DNA from: a virus
DNA length: 64,000 nt
IMG/VR virus record: IMGVR_UViG_3300025809_002164
Span: 62,001 to 126,000 of that record
Direction: 5' to 3' (one strand)
The position numbers were made by a program, and so were the translations under genes. The notes beneath the pieces are model-generated. The model was not told the DNA's origin, did not search any database, and worked only from the letters and a program-made list of their open reading frames with translations. Positions 25,292-33,337 of this stretch are shown here, in pieces (position 1 is the stretch's first letter; every line of letters starts with the position of its first letter).

Positions 25292-25487
25292 TTACACACT
25301 AAGAGAAGAGGGTAACAGAATATTCATGTGCTGCGGCAAGGCTGGATGCCCGAGCGTAGCTCTAAGCGATGAAGGTCTTATTGAAATTACTGATGATTTT
25401 GGAAACACAGTTAAAATGAAAACTCAAGAGGCTGAACTCATTAAGGGTGCGGTAGAAAAACTTTCCAAAAGCACCAGCAAAGATTAG
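25281..25487 (+). CDS. small Cys-pair protein (68 aa), first paralog
   Basis: 68 residues. FMCCGKAGCPSVAL then a short beta-like EITDDFGNTVKM and a helix. The CCx4CP arrangement could bind metal or form disulfides. The next gene carries a related pattern (CCPS ... CCPSL, then FTITDDYDKTI), so the two are paralogs. Overlaps the upstream glycosyltransferase by 11 bases. Family not recognised. Confidence 0.75.
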   Translation: MKNNYTLREEGNRIFMCCGKAGCPSVALSDEGLIEITDDFGNTVKMKTQEAELIKGAVEKLSKSTSKD

Positions 25488-25488
25488 A

Positions 25489-25707
25489 GTGAAAAAGCCT
25501 AGCAACGAAGTTATATTATGCTGTCCTTCTGTACCATGGAATCCATGTTGCCCGTCTCTAAAAATAAATGAAGAGAAGAGTAAGTTTACAATAACTGATG
25601 ACTATGACAAGACCATAACAATAGACAATAAAGATATACCTAAATTAATAAATGACATTAATAGAATTACTAGCATGCATATCCCTAATGTGGATAATCA
25701 AGGATAG
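25489..25707 (+). CDS. small Cys-pair protein (72 aa), second paralog
   Basis: 72 residues from a GTG at 25489, one base after the first paralog. It has VILCCPSVPWNPCCPSLK followed by KFTITDDYDKTITID, matching the order of motifs in the neighbour. Duplication followed by divergence is likely. The 3' end overlaps the DUF1360-like gene by 56 bases. Function unknown. Confidence 0.7.
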   Translation: MKKPSNEVILCCPSVPWNPCCPSLKINEEKSKFTITDDYDKTITIDNKDIPKLINDINRITSMHIPNVDNQG

Positions 25708-25987
25708 TTATATAACTTTAAAACCTAGAGAATTTTTAAAATCTAAATCTAAATTCTTAAATAAATTATTAAGCTGTTCACTATGCCTTGGATTCTGGAT
25801 AGGCTTTATACCAGTATTAGTAGATATGTTCTTATTAAATTTCCAGCCAACAAATAAAGAAATTGCAAGAGTAAGCTTTTACCCTCTAGCGACAGCAGGA
25901 GCATGCTGGGTTGCCGATTCATTACTCAATATGGTTCAAGAAATATGGGTATATTACAAGAACATAAGAGAAGAAAATAATAAATAA
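25652..25987 (+). CDS. DUF1360-like membrane protein
   Basis: 111 residues with three hydrophobic stretches: TLIELLACISLMWII (1-16), LCLGFWIGFIPVLVDMFLL (about 44-62) and YPLATAGACWVADSLL (about 76-92). The motif CSLCLGFWIG is the hallmark of DUF1360 proteins found in many bacteria and phages. Probably in the inner membrane. The start lies within the upstream gene. A role in superinfection exclusion or lysis timing is conceivable but not shown. Confidence 0.7.
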   Translation: MTLIELLACISLMWIIKDSYITLKPREFLKSKSKFLNKLLSCSLCLGFWIGFIPVLVDMFLLNFQPTNKEIARVSFYPLATAGACWVADSLLNMVQEIWVYYKNIREENNK

Positions 25988-26021
25988 TTTGAAAAACAAA
26001 ACATAAAAAATATTATAAAAT

Positions 26022-26450
26022 ATGAACTTAGAAATCGACCCAAGATACAGTACATATTCACTCTCTATAATACTTCACTTAATTCACAATAATGAAGATT
26101 ACAAGAATGAGTGGATTAAAAAATACCCCAAAACAGAAAGCTTCGCTACAAACTTTTTTAATAACGAAAATTGCGGATGCAGACCCAAGCTAGTAAGTCA
26201 ATACAAAAAAGACAGATTTCATGCAGACGTAATGACGGTAAATTTTATAAATTCAAACGAAGATGTAATTGATTTCGATAAGTTCTGCGAAGAGAATGGG
26301 GGGCAAGATTTAACTGGTCATGTTTTTGCAATTCCAGCATCAGAAGGTCACTATCAGGATTTTCTTGCAGCAATTCAACAAAAAAATGCAACTTTCTCTC
26401 ATTTTAACACAATCCAGATTAACGAAAAGATATTGTTAACATTTTTCTAA
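26022..26450 (+). CDS. hypothetical protein (142 aa)
   Basis: 142 residues, soluble, with a CGCRP motif near residue 51 and several aromatic residues; begins MNLEIDPRYSTYSLS. I recognise no family. The stop overlaps the start of the next gene by one base, so it belongs to the same operon. A 34-base gap precedes it without a promoter of either type. Confidence 0.75.
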   Translation: MNLEIDPRYSTYSLSIILHLIHNNEDYKNEWIKKYPKTESFATNFFNNENCGCRPKLVSQYKKDRFHADVMTVNFINSNEDVIDFDKFCEENGGQDLTGHVFAIPASEGHYQDFLAAIQQKNATFSHFNTIQINEKILLTFF

Positions 26451-26830
26451 TGCCTATTTATACATTTTCTCACCCCAAGAGCGGAAAAACTATTGATTTA
26501 TTCTTCTCTATGAAGGATGAAAAAAAATATACCGACAGCGATGGAACTAGCTGGATAAGGGAGTATTTATCACCACAATTAAACACTAGCGGATCAGTGG
26601 ACCCATGGGACAGTAAGAGTTTTGTAAGTAAAACTAACAACAAAGGAACATTAGGAGATTTACTAGACAGAAGCTCCGACCTGTCAAGTGCTAGAGCCCA
26701 GCAAAACGGCGGGGTGGACCCTGTTAAGGAAAAATATTACGAAAACTATTCTAAAGAACGTAATGGAGCAACTCATAGAGATAAAATCCCAAAAACTTTC
26801 GAAAATAAACACATAAAAATAGATACATGA
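26450..26830 (+). CDS. FmdB-like N-terminus, hypothetical
   Basis: 126 residues. The first 16 residues (MPIYTFSHPKSGKTID) follow the FmdB/zinc-ribbon pattern MPxYxF, but the Cys pairs of that ribbon are absent, so metal binding is not expected. The rest is polar and probably flexible. Proteins with this start occur in T4-like phages without a known role. It overlaps the next gene by ATGA. Confidence 0.65.
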   Translation: MPIYTFSHPKSGKTIDLFFSMKDEKKYTDSDGTSWIREYLSPQLNTSGSVDPWDSKSFVSKTNNKGTLGDLLDRSSDLSSARAQQNGGVDPVKEKYYENYSKERNGATHRDKIPKTFENKHIKIDT

Positions 26831-27375
26831 GTATACAAATATATAAGCCCAATAAAAGTAACTCAGGGTTTGCTTTCAGTTTTTATACTGGAGAAAACTT
26901 CAAAGATAAATCTCCGATATTATTTATTAATGCCATAGCTCAACACTCTTGGGACGATTCAAGAAAGGTTGGTTCATTTTCTGGGAACAAAAAAAACCAA
27001 GAAAAAAATATAAGTATTAAATTCAATCAATTCGAGTGCGGGTCAATAGTTAGCTCTATAATCAACAGGTTCGAGTGGAATACATATCACTCATTTGAAG
27101 ATAATAGAACCCAAATAAAGCTATCTCCATGGGATAAAGAAATATCAACAACTAGAATTAATCAAAAGACAAAAGAATCATATCAAGAAAAGTATAAAGT
27201 TCCCGCATTCGGTCTATCTATAACAAGAAATGGAAGCCAGACATTTAAAATACCGCTAGAGCCTGGAGAAGCTCAATGCTTAAGAATTTTATGTGAAGAA
27301 ATCGTAAAAAAATCTTGTGAGCATAATGTTTATAAATCTACAAAAAAGGTAGAGCCAGAAGAATACGAATTTTAA
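26827..27375 (+). CDS. hypothetical beta-rich protein (182 aa)
   Basis: 182 residues. Alternating polar and hydrophobic strands (ISIKFNQFECGSIVSSI, FEDNRTQIKLSPW, GLSITRNGSQTFKIPLEPGEA) end in a C-terminal helix. This could be a small nucleic-acid-binding fold, but no signature was identified. It directly abuts the downstream glycosyltransferase (zero gap). Confidence 0.7.
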   Translation: MSIQIYKPNKSNSGFAFSFYTGENFKDKSPILFINAIAQHSWDDSRKVGSFSGNKKNQEKNISIKFNQFECGSIVSSIINRFEWNTYHSFEDNRTQIKLSPWDKEISTTRINQKTKESYQEKYKVPAFGLSITRNGSQTFKIPLEPGEAQCLRILCEEIVKKSCEHNVYKSTKKVEPEEYEF

Positions 27376-29289
27376 ATGAAAAAATTAAAAGTATTAATTC
27401 ACAGCAATCACTCTCGAGCTAAAACAGGTTTTGGTAAACATTTAAAAAACTTAATCACATATTTGTATAAAACAAAAAAATACGATATCATAGAATTAGC
27501 AAACGGCAAACAAGAAAACGATCCTTCTCTTGCTACTATGCCTTGGAAATGCCTAGGCTCTCTACCTAGTGACCCTAGATTAATACAGGAATGTAACTCA
27601 GATCCCAACAAGGGCAGGCTGGCCAGTTACGGCCACTACATGATAGATCAAGCGATCAAGAATGAAAAGCCTGATGTGTATTTAGGGGTAGAAGATATAT
27701 GGGGCTTAGAGGGGTTATGGAAAAAAAAGTGGTGGAAAAAAATACACTCAATAGTATGGACCCCCATTGATAGTGTTCCGTTATTGGATAAACATATAGA
27801 GGGTGCATTAAATTCCAAGAAGATGATAGTTCAAGCTTCCTTTGCGATGAAAGCTCTAGAGGAAAAGGGTATAAAAAATACAGAGCTACTCCCGGTACCC
27901 CTAGACCCATCTAATTTTTTCAAGATAAGCGATACTGATAAACTAAATCTAAGACTTTTAAATAGTATAGGCAAGGATGACTTTATAATCGGTTTTGTTT
28001 TTCGCAATCAACTGAGGAAAAGTGTACCAAACCTACTAGAAGGATTTAAAACTTTTATTAAAAATAATCCTGGAACAAATGCAAAATTATTATTCCACAC
28101 ACACTGGAATGAAGGCTGGGACATTCCGAGGTTATTAAAAGAAAAAAACATAGATCCTAAATTAGTATTAACCACTTACTTTTGTGATAAATGTAATAAA
28201 TATGAAATAAAACCATTCTCAGGCCAGGAACTAGACTGCAAGTTTTGCGGATCTAAAAAGTCCCAACAGACATCTCAAATAAACAGGGGAGTTTCCGAGT
28301 CTCAATTGAATGAAATTTACAATTTAATGGATGTATATTGCCATCCATTTACATCAGGAGGTCAAGAGATACCAATCCAAGAAGCGAAACTTTGTGAAAT
28401 TATAACCCTAGTTACTAATTATTCATGCGGAGAAGATTACAGTTCTATAGAATCTGGAGGCCTACCATTAACTTGGAGTGAATACAGAGAGCCAGGGACT
28501 CAATTCATTAAAGCTTCAACCGATAGCTCTAGTATAGAGTCTCAGTTAAAAGTTGTTTTTAATATGAGTAAAAAAGATAGAAGTTCCATGGGCAAGATTG
28601 CAAGAAAATTCACTATAGATTTTTGCTCAATTGATTCCGTTTGCTCTAAGTTTGATGATATTATATCTACAGTCACTCCCTCCGATTGGGATTTCAATCT
28701 AGATTACGAAGTTAAGAACGACACATACAATCCCCCTGAAATCAAAGAGGACAGAGAGTGGGTTATTGATTTGTATAAAAATATACTTAAAATTAATGCA
28801 GAGGAGGAGGATGTGGCTGGAATAAACCATTGGGTCTCCAGGCTTAAATCAGACTTAAACAGGCAGGCAGTCTATAATTATTTTATAGATGTAGCCAGAA
28901 AAGATAACTCAGAAAATAATAAAGTTCCATTTGAGGAGACCTTAGATCCAGAAGATAAAGGCAAAAGGATACTATTTGCCTTGCCCGGCTCAAGTATAGA
29001 TGTATTTAATTCAACATCTTTATTGAAATATATAAAAGACAAGTACCCAGATAATAATATTTATTATGCCACTGATAAAGAAAATTTTGAAATTCTTTTT
29101 GGTAACCCATATATACATAAATTAATTCAATACGACCCAATAATGGAAAATTTTTCATGGGCAGAAGGTCAAGGATCTCACGAAGGGTTCTTCAATTTTG
29201 TATTAATACCCCACACCAACACCCATAAGGCTCCTAACTTTATACACGGAGATAAACATAAAATAGAATACGATATAAATTATGCATAA
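27376..29289 (+). CDS. multidomain glycosyltransferase (GT4 + DUF4214-like + GT9-like N-half)
   Basis: 637 residues. Residues 1-430 form a GT-B enzyme: VLIHSNHSRAKTGFGKHLKN acceptor loop, IIGFVFRNQLRKSVPNL, then FTSGGQEIPIQEAKL at the donor EX7E site. A zinc-ribbon-like insert (CDKC ... CKFC) sits near residues 271-295. Residues about 465-515 resemble DUF4214 (INHWVSRL). Residues 535-600 (RILFALPGSSIDVFNSTSLL ... YATDKENFEILFGNP) resemble the N-half of GT9 heptosyltransferases. The missing GT9 C-half seems to be the next gene. Cytosolic. Acceptor unknown. Confidence 0.75.
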   Translation: MKKLKVLIHSNHSRAKTGFGKHLKNLITYLYKTKKYDIIELANGKQENDPSLATMPWKCLGSLPSDPRLIQECNSDPNKGRLASYGHYMIDQAIKNEKPDVYLGVEDIWGLEGLWKKKWWKKIHSIVWTPIDSVPLLDKHIEGALNSKKMIVQASFAMKALEEKGIKNTELLPVPLDPSNFFKISDTDKLNLRLLNSIGKDDFIIGFVFRNQLRKSVPNLLEGFKTFIKNNPGTNAKLLFHTHWNEGWDIPRLLKEKNIDPKLVLTTYFCDKCNKYEIKPFSGQELDCKFCGSKKSQQTSQINRGVSESQLNEIYNLMDVYCHPFTSGGQEIPIQEAKLCEIITLVTNYSCGEDYSSIESGGLPLTWSEYREPGTQFIKASTDSSSIESQLKVVFNMSKKDRSSMGKIARKFTIDFCSIDSVCSKFDDIISTVTPSDWDFNLDYEVKNDTYNPPEIKEDREWVIDLYKNILKINAEEEDVAGINHWVSRLKSDLNRQAVYNYFIDVARKDNSENNKVPFEETLDPEDKGKRILFALPGSSIDVFNSTSLLKYIKDKYPDNNIYYATDKENFEILFGNPYIHKLIQYDPIMENFSWAEGQGSHEGFFNFVLIPHTNTHKAPNFIHGDKHKIEYDINYA

Positions 29290-30424
29290 ACTAGAAAGCT
29301 TCGCTCTATCATCTGGGTCTAAAATTGAAAAACCTTTCATAGAACAGTGCTTCTTTCCTATATTGGAAAAGAAATTTATATGTATTAGTCAGAAATCAGA
29401 AAGCGAATCTAAGAAATACAACTTTTTTGATGATGTAATTTTTCATATAAAACCTTTCTTGGAAAGAAACGGAATATCTATAGTTGAGATCGGGAGTAAT
29501 AAATCTAGGCCAACTTTTTATTCTAAGACTTATTCAAATTTAACCACACTTCAGTCTAGTTATTTAATTAATAAATCAATATTATATCTAGGCAACTATA
29601 ATTTGCATGCGAACATAGCTGCTCACTTTAATAAGAAAGTAATATTTCCATCAAACAATGATTTCACTGAGACTTTTAAACCTTATTGGTCTAAGAAAGA
29701 TTTGTGCAGCATAATCACTCCAGACCTTAAAATTAAGCCTACCTTCCAGAACGAAGAAAGCCCTAAGACTATAAATAAAATCAACCCAGAAGATGTCGCC
29801 TGCGAAGTTCTAGACCTACTAGAAATACCTCACAACCTTCAGAACATTCGTACAGTTTTCCTAGGGGAACTATACAAAGATCCGATCATAGATTTAATTC
29901 CCGAAGAATTCAACGTTAATGCAATGAATATATCTGGTCCAGTAAACATCAGGTTTGATAAAGTTTTTAATCCCCAATTTCTGAATCTTTGCGAGTCTCT
30001 TAAATTAATTAATATAATAACAGATAAAGTTATACCTGTAGAGTATATTAAAAATATAATAAACAACATAAACTCAATAACATTTTTTGTAAACTCAAAA
30101 ACCACAGAAGACGAAATGAATATCATGCAGTCCATAGGTAAACCTTTAGTTTTATTATGTAAAGAATCTAAAAACATAGACAAACTCAGGCTCAAATTTA
30201 TAGACTACCCCATTAAACTATTTACGACATTAACAAAAAAAGATTTAAACCAGCCGGTTCTTAGTGATTTAAAATTTCTAAGCAAGAAAAACATAATAAG
30301 CAAAGGTAATGTATTCAACTCTTATTTATCATTAAGTTTAAATAAAAACGTTTCATCTATAACTAATTCTAAAGAAGTCTGGGAAGACTTGCCATATTTT
30401 AGAATTTTTAGAGAAAAAGCTTGA
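29282..30424 (+). CDS. GT9-like C-terminal half with unknown extension
   Basis: 380 residues. Residues 60-150 resemble the nucleotide-sugar-binding half of GT9 enzymes (YLGNYNLHANIAAHFNKKVIF, where heptosyltransferases have GNDSGPMHLAAALG). It starts inside the end of the previous gene (8-base overlap), so the two proteins probably act together as a split GT9. Residues 200-380 are unrecognised. The pair may descend from one longer gene. Confidence 0.55.
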   Translation: MHKLESFALSSGSKIEKPFIEQCFFPILEKKFICISQKSESESKKYNFFDDVIFHIKPFLERNGISIVEIGSNKSRPTFYSKTYSNLTTLQSSYLINKSILYLGNYNLHANIAAHFNKKVIFPSNNDFTETFKPYWSKKDLCSIITPDLKIKPTFQNEESPKTINKINPEDVACEVLDLLEIPHNLQNIRTVFLGELYKDPIIDLIPEEFNVNAMNISGPVNIRFDKVFNPQFLNLCESLKLINIITDKVIPVEYIKNIINNINSITFFVNSKTTEDEMNIMQSIGKPLVLLCKESKNIDKLRLKFIDYPIKLFTTLTKKDLNQPVLSDLKFLSKKNIISKGNVFNSYLSLSLNKNVSSITNSKEVWEDLPYFRIFREKA

Positions 30425-30449
30425 CCTAACAATACATATGTGGTATTGT
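30421..30449 (+). promoter_or_regulatory. sigma-70-like promoter before the 30456 gene
   Basis: TTGACC (30421-30426), 17-base spacer, TATTGT (30444-30449). The ATG at 30456 lies seven bases past the -10, where transcription itself would be expected to start, so the mRNA may be leaderless. Confidence 0.45.
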
Positions 30450-30455
30450 ATTTAG

Positions 30456-31217
30456 ATGCCTAAGAAAAAAGAAACTACAGTAGATAATTCCTCCGGCCCA
30501 TTATTATTTAAGAGAGATGAAAACGGCCTACTTATTAATAACCAGTATGAATTCAACGAAGACGGTTCCGTTAATTGGAGAGCAATGATAAGAGAAGAAT
30601 ATCTATTTCCTAATAAGTCTTGGTTTGATTTGCGGAAAAAAGATATGCCAAGATCTATAACTGGGCTACAAGATCACCAATTATTAATAAAGCTAGGAGG
30701 AATAAAAGAGCTTGCTAGAATGAGAGGGTTTTCTAAAATTTCTTACGATTTAATAAAATCTGAAATAGATCACGTAGCAGTAGTGTGTAGTATATTATAC
30801 ATTCCTAACTATGAGACCTCAGGAGAGCCAGTTTTATTTCAGGATGTAGCTAATGCAACAATTGAAAATACTAGTAGTTTTGCCAAAAAATTTCTAGAAA
30901 CAATAGCTTGCAATAGGTCATTCGTTAGGTGTGTTAGGAACTTCTTAAATGTGCATATTGTAGGAGACGACGAAATAGATAAGTCAGACAGTCAAAAGCC
31001 TCAACAAAACAACGAACTTTCTCCCGTCGGATTCCTAAAAAAAGAACTTTCAGAGAATCACGGAATATCTTCCTACGAAGAATTTTTACCAGAATTAAGG
31101 GAAATGCACAAAGCAGGAAACCTTAATATAACAACAGACATAATTAAAACTTGGAGCGGCTTTAATGACATATCCCCCAAAGATTGCAGGGTGCTACTTT
31201 CAATTTTAAAAAAATAA
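30456..31217 (+). CDS. hypothetical protein, possible DNA-annealing/recombination function
   Basis: 253 residues. The central part (ISYDLIKSEIDHVAVVCSILYIP ... ENTSSFAKKFLETIACNRSFVRCVRNFL) is a dense motif that looks conserved and faintly recalls Rad52/Sak-type annealing proteins, but I cannot confirm the family. The C-terminal helix-rich part follows a Gln/Asn linker. It is the last plus-strand gene before the structural block; the convergent neighbour stops only three bases away. Confidence 0.55.
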   Translation: MPKKKETTVDNSSGPLLFKRDENGLLINNQYEFNEDGSVNWRAMIREEYLFPNKSWFDLRKKDMPRSITGLQDHQLLIKLGGIKELARMRGFSKISYDLIKSEIDHVAVVCSILYIPNYETSGEPVLFQDVANATIENTSSFAKKFLETIACNRSFVRCVRNFLNVHIVGDDEIDKSDSQKPQQNNELSPVGFLKKELSENHGISSYEEFLPELREMHKAGNLNITTDIIKTWSGFNDISPKDCRVLLSILKK

Positions 31218-31220
31218 TAT

Positions 31221-33335
31221 CTAACCTTTAATCCCAGCGGGCCCAGTGTCCAATACAGATTCTATATTAAAAATAGATTCTTTATCTAACTTCTTAATAG
31301 TAACTATCATATCCTTCATATCTAAGTCGTGTAAGATTTTGGCCTCACCATTAACTTCAACCACTGGAACTTTTTCTTTTAACTTAGCTTTAATTTTACC
31401 ATTAGCTAAGCACCAAGTGCCCCTAGTCTGCACGGTATTTCCCTGTTCGGGTTGACACTTAAAGTCACTTTCACTAGTGTCATGATGGTAGCTTAAGTGT
31501 GAATTTTCATCAAGATCTTCATAAAATTCATCCTTCTCATAATATTCTTTACTAAATTGATTTTGTGAAGGTTTGTGTAAATTACTAGGAGTGCTATTAC
31601 TATCGGAATGAGAAAAAGTAACTATGGATTCAGCGAATATAGTTATTCCATCTGGATCAGATTTAGAAGTCTTAAACTCCTTGGATGATCCATTAACAGT
31701 AGGAACTATACCGTCTTTAGTAGGATCTTGTACCCAGTTAAACTTAATATTTTCATCATCTATATCGTCTTTACTCCAGAAAAACCTTTTACTTTTTGAG
31801 AGTATATTACCCTCAACATTTATCTCAAACGTTTCGTCAAACCCAACATTTTGCTTCTCCGCTTTAACTGCAGCATTATCGCAAAAGCATCTCACAGCTA
31901 AGAAATAATCAGACTGTGTCATTGATATTGAGCTTCCACCACCAGCATCTTCAGAGCTTATCCCCGTCCATGTACCATCTCTTTTTTGATAACTAAGGAT
32001 ATTAGCATCTTGTGAATTTTCTACTTTTATTTTCTTTGGGTTCTTTGGATTAGGAGGACCTATTGAATTACCCCCTGGAGAGTAGACATGAACTAAGACT
32101 GGCAAGAAATTAGTAGGAGCTAAACATTTAATTTTCCCAGAACTAGAAACCCTTACTATTTTTTTATCATCATTCCTAGAGAAAACAGGCCCTCTGCTAT
32201 CTGAATCCCATCCCGCCCCCCTGACTCCATCTTTACCTCCATCAACAGATCTAGCTAGTCTGGCCCTATATCTCAATCCTACATCTGGAAAATTGATATT
32301 AGCTTCCTCCCCCACTCCTAAAGTAATAGCCTGAGTTACTTCAAGAGCGGTATTTTCATTATCCATCTTAGAAAGATCAATAGACCTAGTTCCATAAACA
32401 AATTCTGCATCCTCATAAACATCCGAAGAGGTCAAGCCTCCCGTTAAGCCTGAGGATAATTTTATTGTTTTGTTAAAGCTATCTCCTTTTTCTATATCAC
32501 AATTACAATAGTGCCCATTTTTATGGTATCCTAAATTTTCATCTTTAATTTTTGAATCAACTCCGTCCTCTTTTACATTAGAATTGTCTAGATCATCAAA
32601 ACCTTGATCTCCTGCCCCAGCAGCGCATAAATTAACAGGTACATCTATAGGTATTTGCCAGCTACAGTTAGCTTGGTCCTTGAATATTACCATAGTTTTA
32701 CCTGGCTTTGTTGCGGTCATGGTAAAAGTATGTGAGTCTTCGTCAAAATTTTCATCAACATTGAAGTTATTTCTTCTTACTTGTTCTGCCCCCATCGTTC
32801 TCATCTCTGGTCTAAAATTGTTAGCAGCTACTGAAACAGGAGGGTCAATATTAATTATGTCAGGGTTAGCGACAACAGCAAACCTCATATTTCCCAACCC
32901 CCCTATAATCTTTATTTTAATTTCTTCTCCCTTAGGTATTGCCACTCCATTTAATTTTCCAAATTTTCCGGCAATCTTATTAACACAAGATCCTCCACCA
33001 AATGCAAGTTGACCTCTACCCGCAATAGCGGCAGCAAGGCCCCCAACCTGTATTGCTTTTATTCTATTGTCTACTACTCCATTACCTTCAGCCTCGACAC
33101 AATAATCAACACATCTTCTAGTTATTGTTAATGTACCTTTTATTTTATTATCGTTGCCAATAAAATTTTCACCATCAATCCAAATATGACTTTCTGGATT
33201 ATTTCTAAACACAGTGTTTTCAACAAAATTTATATTTCCACCACCATCTCCTGGTTGATAGTTCCATGAGATTATTTTATTAATCTTACCCGCAGGGCAA
33301 CACTGTTCGTTAAATTTGAATATATATTCTGCCAT
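31221..33335 (-). CDS. large virion structural protein with Ig-like modules
   Basis: 704 residues, Gly/Asp/Ser-rich and beta-predicted. An N-terminal Cys pair (NEQCCPAGK), a CNCD motif and a CSWQIPIDVP strand suggest disulfide- or metal-stabilised Ig-like sandwiches. It has no membrane segment. It is last in the leftward structural operon and is the only large member here without Thr/Ser/Pro arrays. Position suggests a fibre or baseplate-associated decoration protein. No enzyme motif seen. Confidence 0.65.
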   Translation of the reverse strand: MAEYIFKFNEQCCPAGKINKIISWNYQPGDGGGNINFVENTVFRNNPESHIWIDGENFIGNDNKIKGTLTITRRCVDYCVEAEGNGVVDNRIKAIQVGGLAAAIAGRGQLAFGGGSCVNKIAGKFGKLNGVAIPKGEEIKIKIIGGLGNMRFAVVANPDIINIDPPVSVAANNFRPEMRTMGAEQVRRNNFNVDENFDEDSHTFTMTATKPGKTMVIFKDQANCSWQIPIDVPVNLCAAGAGDQGFDDLDNSNVKEDGVDSKIKDENLGYHKNGHYCNCDIEKGDSFNKTIKLSSGLTGGLTSSDVYEDAEFVYGTRSIDLSKMDNENTALEVTQAITLGVGEEANINFPDVGLRYRARLARSVDGGKDGVRGAGWDSDSRGPVFSRNDDKKIVRVSSSGKIKCLAPTNFLPVLVHVYSPGGNSIGPPNPKNPKKIKVENSQDANILSYQKRDGTWTGISSEDAGGGSSISMTQSDYFLAVRCFCDNAAVKAEKQNVGFDETFEINVEGNILSKSKRFFWSKDDIDDENIKFNWVQDPTKDGIVPTVNGSSKEFKTSKSDPDGITIFAESIVTFSHSDSNSTPSNLHKPSQNQFSKEYYEKDEFYEDLDENSHLSYHHDTSESDFKCQPEQGNTVQTRGTWCLANGKIKAKLKEKVPVVEVNGEAKILHDLDMKDMIVTIKKLDKESIFNIESVLDTGPAGIKG

Positions 33336-33337
33336 AA

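Noticed and set aside
30456-31217. Firm call of a Rad52/Sak annealing protein
   Set aside because: The central motif is suggestive only. No diagnostic Rad52 residue pattern could be confirmed by eye, so the gene is listed as hypothetical.
31215-31223. Bidirectional terminator between the convergent genes at 31217 and 31221
   Set aside because: The two stops are separated by three bases and no hairpin with a T-run is visible around them.
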